64,000 nt of DNA, from NCBI GenBank assembly GCA_956465555.1, contig OY101123.1, forward strand, positions 1,116,001 through 1,180,000, read 5' to 3'. Shown here in pieces: positions 1 to 8,830 of this stretch (positions within the stretch are counted from its first letter, which is position 1; every line of letters begins with the position of its first letter). The translations under genes and the position numbers were made by a program. The notes beneath the pieces were generated by a model, which made no database searches, had not been told where the DNA came from, and worked only from the letters and a program-made list of their open reading frames with translations. The DNA comes from Nitzschia sp. pyKryTriq1 (taxonomy: Eukaryota; Bacillariophyta; Bacillariophyceae; Bacillariales; Bacillariaceae).

Positions 1-504
1 TGGCGAACGCAGGACCCAACAGTAAGTGCTTTCCATGTTGATATCATCTTTGTGATACTGTATGACTCAGATGTCTATGTTTTTCTCACATAATTGCTTT
101 GTTTTCAACTCGTTTGATGCAGCCAACGGAAGCCAGGTAAGTTAGAGGATGCTGCTGTGGCCTGCACTTTTTTGTATAAAAGCCTCTCACAACACAAGTT
201 CCACTACTTGATTTCCTTTACTACTCTTCGCAGTTCTTCATCTGCACTGTCGATACCCCCTGGTTGGACGGAAACCACTGCGTATTCGGAAAGGTCGTCG
301 GTGAGTAATAGCATTTTGTTTGACCTCGTTTCGTTCGTTGAGTGCCTCAAAAGAAGAAAGTTCAAGACTCACACGATCCACTGTGCCTTGTTGCATTCCT
401 CGGATATAGACGGTTTGGACGTTGTTGACAAGATCGAATCTGTCGGATCTCAAAGCGGAAAGACCGCAAAGAAGGTTATCGTGAAGGACTGCGGAGAACT
501 TTAA
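1..504 (+). CDS. Cyclophilin-type peptidyl-prolyl isomerase, 3' part (four exons, 5' end outside window)
   Basis: Cyclophilins catalyse cis-trans isomerisation of X-Pro bonds. Joining exons 1-21, 123-136, 234-300 and 410-504 gives a continuous reading that starts inside the hallmark core: MANAGPNTNGSQFF, then TPWLDG and FGKVV, then the C-terminal strand ending KDCGEL. The spliced phase is kept at every junction and each intron (22-122, 137-233, 301-409) begins GTAAG or GTGAG and ends in AG. Only about 65 residues, roughly the last 40 percent of a ~165-residue cyclophilin, are present. The second exon is only 14 nt and encodes T-N-G-S-Q. The core residues and absence of a C-terminal extension fit a cytosolic cyclophilin A type, but the N-terminus that would show a signal peptide is missing. 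Family assignment is firm; the compartment is not. Confidence 0.9.
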
Positions 505-1163
505 GCAGCTCTATTACGAATAACTTAAGATTATAGGGTAGGAAAGGAGACGTTGGAACCCCCTCATGGATCTTCTTCCGTTACTAAAGAACAATACAGA
601 ATGCCTTGGCGAGTAGCAACTTTTTTCATTCTGTAGAATAGCAAGGTAGAGAAGAGTGACTGGTCTATGAACGTCCTCACTCTGGTACGAAGTAGTAGGC
701 TCTACTCTCTCTCTCTCTCTCTCTCCTACTAGAGTAGAGAGAGTCCCCTCTCTGCTACTAGTAGAGAGACTTAGTTCAGAGAGAGAGGAGACGTGCTCTT
801 TTCTTCGGCGGATTTATTTGCGGCATGCATATAGTACGTAATACCGTACATACATCTTGCATGGACTGGACGGTCGAATAACAGACGTCGGTCCCAAAAC
901 TCAACTACTCGTACAATCGATCGACAACGAAGCAAAACGAGGATGGATGCGATTGATAATAGGATTTCCTTGTACTGTACGAATATCCAAGGTTCAAAGT
1001 ACGAAGCAACGCAAGAAGCAACCATCGAAGGTGGACTTCCTCCAACTCAACTGAGTACACCGCCACCAGTCAAGATCTATTGCGAGATCTGTGAAGTCAA
1101 GGCTCACTGATAGAGAATAGAGACGGCTCAAAAGAATCGAGAAACGATGCTGCCAAGACTGGG
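505..1163. other. Intergenic, microsatellite and palindromic repeats
   Basis: No gene is supported here. The stretch holds a CT microsatellite at about 705-726, followed by AG/CT blocks and ctactagtag strings that can pair with each other up to about 785. The last 100 bases are presumably promoter and 5' UTR of the ankyrin gene. Confidence 0.6.
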
Positions 1164-2549
1164 ATGACGGGAATTCGTGATTTAGTTTGCAGGGCGATAG
1201 CCGCCCTCCCACAAACTTGCACCATTCAAAACGTCGAAGATGCGCTTGAGCCTCTCTTACAGTCTCCCAGCGACGAAACTGAAATACTCCGAGTCAATGA
1301 TATCAAAGGAATTACACCACTTATGGTGGCGTGTGACAGGGGCAACGTGGCGTGCCTAGAGTATCTGAAGAAAAAGCTCGACGACGACAGTGCTGGTTCG
1401 TCGTGGCTGTCGAGATGCATTGGTACGCCTTTGGGTCGGTCGGAAGGGGAACAAAATACTGCCATGCATCATGCCGCGATGGCGGGTTGTTTCGCTGCGA
1501 TTTCAATTTTGAGTAGCATGGGAGCTCCTACTGTCCTGGTCCTAGGCTCGGCGAGGAATTCACATGGGGATACGCCATTGATGATGGCGGCTACCTCTGG
1601 CCACGTGGAATTTTGCAAAGCTTGGCAAGAGATGTGCATCGGTAGCGCAGACGACGACTGCAATAAGGTCGCCAAGAAGGATATTTTGGAGGCGTGGGAG
1701 TGCACAAATGATTCCAATGATTCCTGTCTTTCACTGGCATGTGGTCACGGTCATGTACAAGTCGTGGAGTTTCTCTTGTCTTCCGATTGTGGCGTGTATG
1801 TCAACTCAAAAATGGTCATTCAATGCCAAAGCCTGTATCAGCGAATGGAAACTGCCTTGCGCCGGAATCCTTCCTTGACGCAAACACATCGAGACCAGGC
1901 AAGACGTGTCCAGCTTTGTCTCGAAAAGTTGGAGGCCGAAGTTGCGCGGACAGCTGAATTAGTAGCCGAAGAGCTTCTTCGCTCCGAAACTGTCACCACG
2001 CCAGCTGAATCATCATCAAGCGGGGCAAAGTCTTCGAAAAGCAAGCCACGCAAAAAGAACAAGGGAAGGAGTGCCGCCCCAAAATCTCAGGCACTGCTCT
2101 TGGATCAACAGACCAAGACTAATGGGGACACAAGCGACGCGAAAGGGAGCACAGTTCAACTGATGACGCTGCCAGATGGTACAAAGGCAGTCCGCGTCGA
2201 AGGGTCCTCACCGCTTACGACTACACCAATGAGTGGCACAGATACTTTGATACAACCACTGACGCGTTCACAACGGTCTGCCGATGAAATGTTCCGAGAA
2301 CGCTTTCAGCAAGGTCAAATCTCCTCGGAAGTGGATTCGGTCATGCAGGCCCTATGTTTAGATATGAAAATGCTATTGTACACGCCCCATTTGATGGCAA
2401 TTGATCTATCCCCATCACAACTGGATGCCATTGAAGAAATCCTCAAGAGGCAGCTAAAAGCGGTCAACGACGCCAGAGCAATTCAGGAGCGCCTTCACAA
2501 GACTTCGCAATCCTCGAGACCCGAGGGGGGTCATGAGAAGGCGAAATGA
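1164..2549 (+). CDS. Ankyrin-repeat protein, intronless
   Basis: A 461-residue protein starting at an ATG. The N-terminal half (about residues 40-220) holds ankyrin-type repeats: the signature GITPLMVACDRGN, NTAMHHAAMAG, GDTPLMMAATSGH and SCLSLACGHGH each occur once at roughly the expected spacing, with insertions between them. Residues about 225-275 look helical and charged. Residues 275-350 are Ser/Lys-rich and disordered, with a basic cluster (KSKPRKKNKGR) that could act as a nuclear signal. The C-terminal 100 residues are again helical. Ankyrin repeats mediate protein-protein contacts; nothing in the sequence points to a catalytic domain or a specific partner. No membrane segment or signal peptide is visible. 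Confidence 0.85.
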   Translation: MTGIRDLVCRAIAALPQTCTIQNVEDALEPLLQSPSDETEILRVNDIKGITPLMVACDRGNVACLEYLKKKLDDDSAGSSWLSRCIGTPLGRSEGEQNTAMHHAAMAGCFAAISILSSMGAPTVLVLGSARNSHGDTPLMMAATSGHVEFCKAWQEMCIGSADDDCNKVAKKDILEAWECTNDSNDSCLSLACGHGHVQVVEFLLSSDCGVYVNSKMVIQCQSLYQRMETALRRNPSLTQTHRDQARRVQLCLEKLEAEVARTAELVAEELLRSETVTTPAESSSSGAKSSKSKPRKKNKGRSAAPKSQALLLDQQTKTNGDTSDAKGSTVQLMTLPDGTKAVRVEGSSPLTTTPMSGTDTLIQPLTRSQRSADEMFRERFQQGQISSEVDSVMQALCLDMKMLLYTPHLMAIDLSPSQLDAIEEILKRQLKAVNDARAIQERLHKTSQSSRPEGGHEKAK

Positions 2550-2852
2550 AATGGCGCTCTTGGACTACAAGTGTATCCATAGGCGAGGAGTTCTGGGTTC
2601 TACAGTAGCGTTTGCCATGATATTGCTTTTCAGAAGGTCAGAACGAAATTTCATGCATACGAATGATAGTAAAAACGTTAGCCATCAAAATTGTTTCTAG
2701 CTTATTTGTACATGCGCTGCGTGTCGATCGACTGAAACAGCACAGAAATTGTAGAATGTTGCATGGTGTAAAAAGTGTGTAGAAGTTTGTTTTTTGTGTA
2801 TTTTCTTGGTATGCCGCAAACCAACGATGCCGTGGTGGAAAAGGGCAGCCCT

Positions 2853-5643
2853 TTACATTGACGGCTTCGTGATGTCAGGTGGCCGAGATGACAATATTGG
2901 CTGCGGTTGATACTCTTGGGACATATTGGACCCAAGACGAGAGCCTGCGCTCGCCATGGAGGCCATAGAGCCCATGGAGCCCTGCCTATGATATCCTCCT
3001 AAGCCCAAGAAGAGAAGCAAGAAAAATCAGAGTTAGTATGTATGTTTCCATGCATGGTGTGGATTTTTCATCAGAAGGGGATCAGACTGTCTTACCGATT
3101 GGTGTGGGGGTTGGCATGAATTGAATCGGTGGGTTAGTCATCGGAATATGGTTCGACTGAGCGTTGTAGCTAGCTTGCATCAACTGGGCATGGGTCTGTG
3201 AAAGAGCCATGTCAGTAGATGATGACCTTCGCACAGGCTGGCTTTCCATAGTCGGCGCACTGTGCAGCGCAGCGAAAGTCGATTTGAGGCAGACCCAGTC
3301 CTTCGCAAGTAGACCAGCCAACTCCGCACCACTTCTTCGGTTTTCTTTTGCATACGCCCTGAAGCTATTTTTCAGCACATCAATCATTTCGTTCTCTCTC
3401 GACGTTCTGCGAGCAGCAGGTCGCAGGATCAGCAACCTCATAGACATGAAGTGTTGCAATAAATTCCCCGAGCCACCTGCTGATGAAGAAGATTCCCCAG
3501 TTGAGCCATCAGAGAGAGGCATGTGTTCACCAAGTAGAGTAACAATGCGTTGTTCTTCTTGGTCCATTGACGACGAAGCCACCCCACGTGGACTCGCGCA
3601 ACCTACACCCTGTGTGCGCATACCCCGTGGAGTTCCCTGCACATTTGAGAATTGACCAGCGTCAGCTTGGTTTTCTTGACCTTTTGCTGAAGATGTAGGT
3701 TTCACGGGGCCATTGTTCATCTCAATCACGAGTTTCCACTTGGGCTCGGGGGAATACCTCATCAATTCGGCAGCACATTCGTTCGCAACCGCCATATTCT
3801 CTGGAATGTTGTGCTGACTGTACATGATAACGACGATGCGCCCGACGAGTGGGGTGCTGAGAGGGATACCCACAGCCGTCTTAACACCATATACCTTGGC
3901 ACCCCCTGCCCTCTCAAAGAATTTTGGGTCGGCTTCGTCTACGCGCGTGTCCCATGCAATCTGCCCTGAAGTGTAGACACGTCCGGGTAGCCCGTGGCCA
4001 GGTTCAAAAGAAAAATTGTCGCTGTAAACCCCAAACTCATGGAAAGAGTCTGCTACGTTGTCCTTGAGGTCACCACGAGTCGCATATCCCGCATGGAATA
4101 GCCGCAATTGCTCGGTATCCACGGCTTTCGAGGGTCCATTGGAATCACGAGGCAAGAAACTTGGGACCCATACATCTGAAAAGAAGGGATGCGCACAATG
4201 AGTATGGTACGTAAATTCTCAGTAGATTTTCATACTCCCAAGATCAAACTTACCAGCATGTTGAAAGGGAAGATTCTTTGTCTCCATGAACATCGTGATC
4301 GCATCGAGAAACGGTCCACAGGAGTGGTTTGGGGCCTTCTTTTCGGGGATCGTTTTCAGTTTCTCCGACGCTGCCGCCGAGTCTGGTTCTACCATCAAAT
4401 CCCTAAGAACAGACTCGAAGTCTTCACTGTAAGACCTATCTTTTCGGCTGTCAAGGAAATCTTGGCTTAAGGTACGAGTCCTTGCTCGCTTTGCAAGAGG
4501 TTCGTTGGAACCATCGTTGCTTGATTCAAATGCTGTCAGCATCGAGAACATATCTTCCTCCTCTTCGTCCTTTCCCGCCTCAGAACCATTATCGCTGTTC
4601 GAGAGGCGCCGGGGACCACTGGGCTCGGGCACATCCATTGATAACATAGGTATACCCTGGCTCGCGACTGCGTCGGCTTGCACACCCCCAATAAAAACAT
4701 TCGAACTGGCCGAACTACCTCCATCAGTTTGCAAAGCAAGCCCCATGCGCTGGCGACGAGCCTTGCGTAGCATCTCTTCAGCACTGGACGCTCTTCGTTC
4801 CATTTCCTCCAAGCTCGCCACCCAATCTCTTGCCTCCAAGTACGGATACCCAATCTGTATGCAAAGATTTGAGAAGTGCGTTCTCCATTGCTTCGTCAGG
4901 TTGAATCGAAGTTCCAGCTGCGTGACGTCCGAGGTGACCGATGAAAGAAACTTTTCCTGAAGAGTCGAGAGTTGACCGTAGTCGATCCGCGGTGGGTAAG
5001 CCAGTGAACTACCCAGCTCAAAGGATCGCGTGCTGAGCTTGGCATTCTTCATTTTCTTCGTCAGTCGACTGGACTTGCAGATTAGCATATCACCCAAGAA
5101 TTCGTTGAGTTTGATTCCGTGGGGGAGAGGAAGATATCCTTGGTCAAAGGCTGCAACCAAATAGTCGACATAGGCAATCTCCTCATCTGTCCAGCGGCCG
5201 GTTCTCTGTTGCTCTCGTTCCGAGGGACCACTAGAAAAGGAGGAGCCATTGTTGGTCAACAAAAGGTAGGAAGCCTCTGCGTGCATCTCTGGTGAATCTC
5301 TCCCTTTTCCATTCTTTTTCTTGTTTGTCCCCGATGCGCTACTGGAGGAGTCGTCTTCTCGCCTTAGTTCAGTAGCACGTTCGAGCTCGGTGAAAGACAG
5401 TGGTAGTATTGCGATACCTTCCACACATCCCGAACGGCAGATTGGGCAAGGAGCGGACTTGACCGTGTTCGGTGGCGGGAAAGCTCCATAGTCTTGCTGG
5501 CCCTGGTTCCGGACATCCAGCACAAGAGAGAGTGGGATGCATCTCTGGAGTTGATGAGTTGATGAAACGAAAATATGATGTGAGCAACTGCTTTGCAGAC
5601 TGCAGTGGGCGAGTTTCCAGCCAGGGTTTCTATAATTTATCAA
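2853..5643 (-). CDS. GAF-like domain protein of a diatom-type family (three exons seen, 5' end unresolved)
   Basis: Exons on the minus strand are 5643-4254, 4175-3096 and 2998-2853; introns 4176-4253 and 2999-3095 both have GTAAG donors and AG acceptors and keep frame, giving about 871 codons. Joining the first intron creates the block HADVWVP directly before SFLPRDSN. It is followed by LRLFHAGYATRG, GHGLPGRVY and GAKVYGVKTAVGIPL, a GAF-like fold (about residues 480-600) of the kind seen in NLP-type and other plant/algal regulators. The N-terminal third has a CPICRSGC cysteine motif and a helical block; the centre is Ser-rich. The third exon adds a Met/Ser/Gly/Pro tail ending KPSM. The open frame begins with TTG at 5643 and has no good ATG, so an upstream exon is likely; an ATG at 5737 in another frame is a candidate. 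A regulatory or ligand-binding role is inferred only. Confidence 0.72.
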
Positions 5644-6370
5644 CGATGTATGCCTTCGGAATGTACTGCATTATGCCGCTTTGGGGAGACACGTCAGTGA
5701 TGTTAAGTACAAAATGGCTTCCATCGAGCTCAAACATGTGCCTTTTCGGGGCGACACGTCATCGGTATATCCACCACCGACCGGCCGACAAGACCACACA
5801 AGCAAACAGGTTTCTCGGCTTCTCATGCATGCATGTGAGAAACAACGACGACGATGGAAGAAAAACTTACCGCATGAAGCGTACATCCACAACCGAGGAG
5901 ACGAATGTCGCTCCCAGGATAACGGCAGAGTCTGCAGCTCATGGCATCGCCACTTGCCATTTTTTAAGACGGCTCGTTGAACGACGGCGTTGCTTTTTGG
6001 ATCCCCAAGAGATAATATTTGTCGCAACGTTCAAATGTGGTGTGCATCCAGTCCAAAAGGTCCGCATCATGCAGAGCGGACACAACAAAAAATCACAAGG
6101 TCGAACAACTGCCAACCGAGAAAGGGAAGTTCGCACGTTGCATCGATTTTCATTGATTTTGATTGGTGGAAACACCGACGGGTGATGCCCAGACGGAATT
6201 CTGAAAACTATCTCAGTACTTTCTCAACCTCTCCCAAAAAATCCAATTAGTCAAGCCAGGTGGTGCGTGCGTCGGCGGGAGTATGAAAGCGACAACGCAA
6301 CTACCGGTATGTAGACTACATACCGGTACGGTAGCAGATTCTGTAGCAGCCTCCCTCCTGAGTGACGAAG
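5644..6370. other. Intergenic left of the LTR element
   Basis: No gene is supported; the open frames are short, overlap on both strands and lack family resemblance. It contains a perfect-arm hairpin around 6303-6327 (accggtatgtag / ctacataccggt). The last five bases, cgaag at 6366-6370, are the left copy of the target-site duplication of the retrotransposon. Confidence 0.6.
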
Positions 6371-6587
6371 TGTGAATTGATATTGCTTTTTAAGGATGAG
6401 CTACGAATTAATTGTGACATCAATTAATATACATTCTGTATCGCTTGATTCTTCTCGCTTTTCGCAGTGGGTCATTCCGGAGGTCGAAGTGTCTTCGTAG
6501 ACCGCCTCGAGATGTTTATACAAGATCTTCTCCATTCAGTGCGCGTCATGCGCGTCACGTCATTCTCGGAGATCTCATATTCTCACA
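6371..6587 (-). repeat. Long terminal repeat (3' LTR of the minus-strand element)
   Basis: The 217-bp repeat begins tgtgaattga and ends tctcaca on the plus strand. By eye it is the same as 7273-7489. Confidence 0.93.
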
Positions 6588-6650
6588 CTCCCTCTCAGAG
6601 AGAGGCGGCTATCATTACATTTTCTTTGACCTTACCACCCCATCAACTTT

Positions 6651-7238
6651 TTACGCAAATACTCGAACGCCTTTCGGTTCAATGGTTTCGTTCCGATGTC
6701 CGCTATTTGCTCCTCCGTAGCAATCTTTTCCAGAGTTATGGTATTCACTCTTTTCGTCAATAACTCTTGTGCGGAACGAGTCATCCAAAGATTCCATGAT
6801 CACTACCCCCATTATGTAGCTCGCTTGCTTTGCCCATGTGGGTTGCGCCCATCTCAGGACCGCAGCCGCCATCATGTCTGACTGGGAGATGGTAGTGTAC
6901 CTTTCAAATAGGTTCATGGTCATTTGTCCCATGGTTAGGTCATAAATGCCACTGCATTGCAAGTGGGCCGCTCGCTGTTTGACCTTGTCCACGAACGACT
7001 GCAGGTGGATTAGTTGCCCATCGAACTGTGGCTCAAACTTTTTGATGGCTTGTGAGTACAGGTCCCCATCCCTTTTGCTCAATGGGTCCAGTACTCGACC
7101 ATAAGGTGTCAAGGAGAATTGTGCCGGTGGTTGCGGCAATTGCTGAGGATTGATCAATGGCTGGATCGCATTGACGATCTGTGCCAATTGCTGTGCATCC
7201 AGTAGATTATTTCCTTCGGTACCTCCTCTCCTCGACAT
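6651..7238 (-). CDS. Gag-like protein of the non-autonomous LTR element
   Basis: A 195-residue ORF that starts with an ATG 34 bases inside the primer-binding site and ends about 60 bases before the polypurine tract. The N-terminus is Gln/Pro-rich, followed by a helical segment with a FEPQFDG motif, reminiscent of the capsid-like part of diatom and other copia/gypsy Gag proteins. No CCHC zinc knuckle, protease or polymerase motif is present. The position inside the LTR element is the main support for calling it Gag; the sequence similarity is recalled, not computed. It is presumably a structural protein of virus-like particles or a remnant needed in cis. Confidence 0.65.
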   Translation of the reverse strand: MSRRGGTEGNNLLDAQQLAQIVNAIQPLINPQQLPQPPAQFSLTPYGRVLDPLSKRDGDLYSQAIKKFEPQFDGQLIHLQSFVDKVKQRAAHLQCSGIYDLTMGQMTMNLFERYTTISQSDMMAAAVLRWAQPTWAKQASYIMGVVIMESLDDSFRTRVIDEKSEYHNSGKDCYGGANSGHRNETIEPKGVRVFA

Positions 7239-7254
7239 CTTGTTCTAATGCTCT

Positions 7255-7272
7255 GTAAGCGCAGAGGAAGCG
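7255..7272 (-). promoter_or_regulatory. Primer-binding site, initiator-tRNA half-molecule type
   Basis: The plus strand reads gtaagcgcagaggaagcg, which resembles the D-stem/D-loop of eukaryotic initiator methionine tRNA. On the element's own strand it is therefore complementary to an internal tRNA segment and not to the 3' CCA end. It directly abuts the 5' LTR. Confidence 0.75.
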
Positions 7273-7489
7273 TGTGAATTGATATTGCTTTTTAAGGATG
7301 AGCTACGAATTAATTGTGACATCAATTAATATACATTCTGTATCGCTTGATTCTTCTCGCTTTTCGCAGTGGGTCATTCCGGAGGTCGAAGTGTCTTCGT
7401 AGACCGCCTCGAGATGTTTATACAAGATCTTCTCCATTCAGTGCGCGTCATGCGCGTCACGTCATTCTCGGAGATCTCATATTCTCACA
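7273..7489 (-). repeat. Long terminal repeat (5' LTR of the minus-strand element)
   Basis: The second 217-bp copy is followed by the right target duplication cgaag at 7490-7494. Confidence 0.93.
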
Positions 7490-7649
7490 CGAAGACGACG
7501 ACTCCTCACTCGTCCTCTCGTCTCTCAACACTATGCTCCGCATGCTCCATGCTCCCTCCTTACTGACTGTATTATAGAGTAGTATTGGTGTTACGATTAT
7601 GTTTGATTGTAACGGTACAAGTAGGATCTTTCGATGAGATCAGCAGGAC

Positions 7650-8750
7650 ATGGCAAAGAAACGACGCACATCGAGATCCCGACTGCTATACTTTATCGCG
7701 TGTTCCTTGAGCTCCCTCTACCTTTGGCTATGGGCAAGTCTTTCGTCCGCGCCCTCGCCCGCCCTTTCTTCTACAGGCATCGTTAACAAAACTCCCCCCG
7801 GCAATAATGTACTAGTGCCTCCTCATCCTAGCTCGAAAGTCGCGCCGTATGTCGTTCCTGGTTCGAAAAAAGGGACTACTTTGATTGTTGCCTTTTGCAA
7901 CTTTCATTTCAGGGAAGTCGGCGTCGCATTTTACAAACGAATGACACAGCTGGGATATGAAAATCACCTATTGGTTGCGACGGATAATGCTATGACAGAC
8001 TTTCTCGAAAAGTCTCCGTTGAGAATGCGGTACCAGGTGTGGATCCATGAACCTCTTCCAAGTGAGGTTTTGTCGCGGCCCAAACCAAAACAAGATCATG
8101 CATACCTGGAACTTCTAATGGCGGTGCGCTGGAAATACCTTCTACAAAAGCTCGAAAATGGAATGCATGTTGTTCTGACAGATGTCGACAATATTTTCAC
8201 TCGCTTTGTCGATGTAGATCAAGAGATTGCTTCCCATGAAACGGACGTTGACGTCTGGCACGCCTATGCCACGAAATTTCCTCGGAAGGCATTTTCCAAA
8301 CAAGGCTTTTGCGTGTGCAGTGGCATGTCATGGTGGCGAGCAAGCCCTGGAGGAAAAAAAATGGCTAGAGTTATGCGAGACACTTGCGGTGACATGTGCG
8401 ACGATCAACGCGAGTTAAACAATTTATTGAGTAGCTCTCCTGCACTCAATATGACCTGGCAATGGACTGAAGAAGTACGGCAGAGTCGGCTCACGAATAA
8501 GACCACCAACGACCCGCGCTTTCTTGGATTGCCGACTGCAGAATTATCAGGACATTCGGATGTTACTGGTCACAAGGCAAAAATATGGAATCGCGACTTT
8601 GCCTTTCGAGGACCTCTGCTTCCAGACGTTTGCCCATCGACCAACTGGGTTTCAATGCCAATTCTTGACGCAAAAAGTCGCCAGAGTGCTTGGAAGACGA
8701 AGATCGAGTCTTTTCAAGAGTGGGACAAACATTGTGGGAGCCAGGTTTGA
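7650..8750 (+). CDS. Type II membrane nucleotide-diphospho-sugar transferase-like protein
   Basis: A 366-residue protein starting at an ATG with a basic N-terminus (KKRRTSRSR) followed by one hydrophobic anchor (about residues 13-35), the topology of Golgi glycosyltransferases. The body starts with a strand of the type TTLIVAFCNFHF, continues with a conserved YENHLLVATDN segment, and carries the DxD-like motif VVLTDVDNIF (about residues 175-185), which binds the metal and sugar nucleotide in this superfamily (Pfam Nucleotid_trans, GT77-like). The length is typical. The acceptor sugar or protein cannot be told. No neighbours in the pathway are visible; the LTR element lies just upstream and its right target duplication ends about 155 bp before the start codon. 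Confidence 0.75.
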   Translation: MAKKRRTSRSRLLYFIACSLSSLYLWLWASLSSAPSPALSSTGIVNKTPPGNNVLVPPHPSSKVAPYVVPGSKKGTTLIVAFCNFHFREVGVAFYKRMTQLGYENHLLVATDNAMTDFLEKSPLRMRYQVWIHEPLPSEVLSRPKPKQDHAYLELLMAVRWKYLLQKLENGMHVVLTDVDNIFTRFVDVDQEIASHETDVDVWHAYATKFPRKAFSKQGFCVCSGMSWWRASPGGKKMARVMRDTCGDMCDDQRELNNLLSSSPALNMTWQWTEEVRQSRLTNKTTNDPRFLGLPTAELSGHSDVTGHKAKIWNRDFAFRGPLLPDVCPSTNWVSMPILDAKSRQSAWKTKIESFQEWDKHCGSQV

Positions 8751-8830
8751 GTCTTCAAGAGGAATATGATGTACATACGAAGAGCTATGCTATACATGAT
8801 GTCGTTGACTAAAATATTCAGAAAGTGTCT

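Larger units (their letters stand above)
6371..7489 (-). mobile_element. Complete small LTR retrotransposon with a gag-like ORF only (TR-GAG type), minus orientation
   Basis: Two 217-bp direct repeats (6371-6587 and 7273-7489) read identical by eye, start TG and end CA, and flank an internal region of 685 bp. The element is bracketed by a perfect 5-bp duplication, cgaag at 6366-6370 and 7490-7494. Read on the minus strand, the sequence just inside the 5' LTR (7272 downwards, CGCTTCCTCTGCGC) is complementary to the D-arm of initiator methionine tRNA, the half-tRNA primer type known from Ty1/copia elements. A purine run (GAGAGGGAG, 6596-6588) sits just before the 3' LTR as a polypurine tract. 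There is no protease, integrase or reverse transcriptase, so it must be moved by enzymes of another element. Identical LTRs and an intact duplication indicate recent insertion. Confidence 0.92.

Noticed and set aside
5472-6185. 237-codon open frame on the plus strand
   Set aside because: Largely overlaps 5' sequence of the minus-strand GAF-type gene and the gap beyond; it has no start context or motif.
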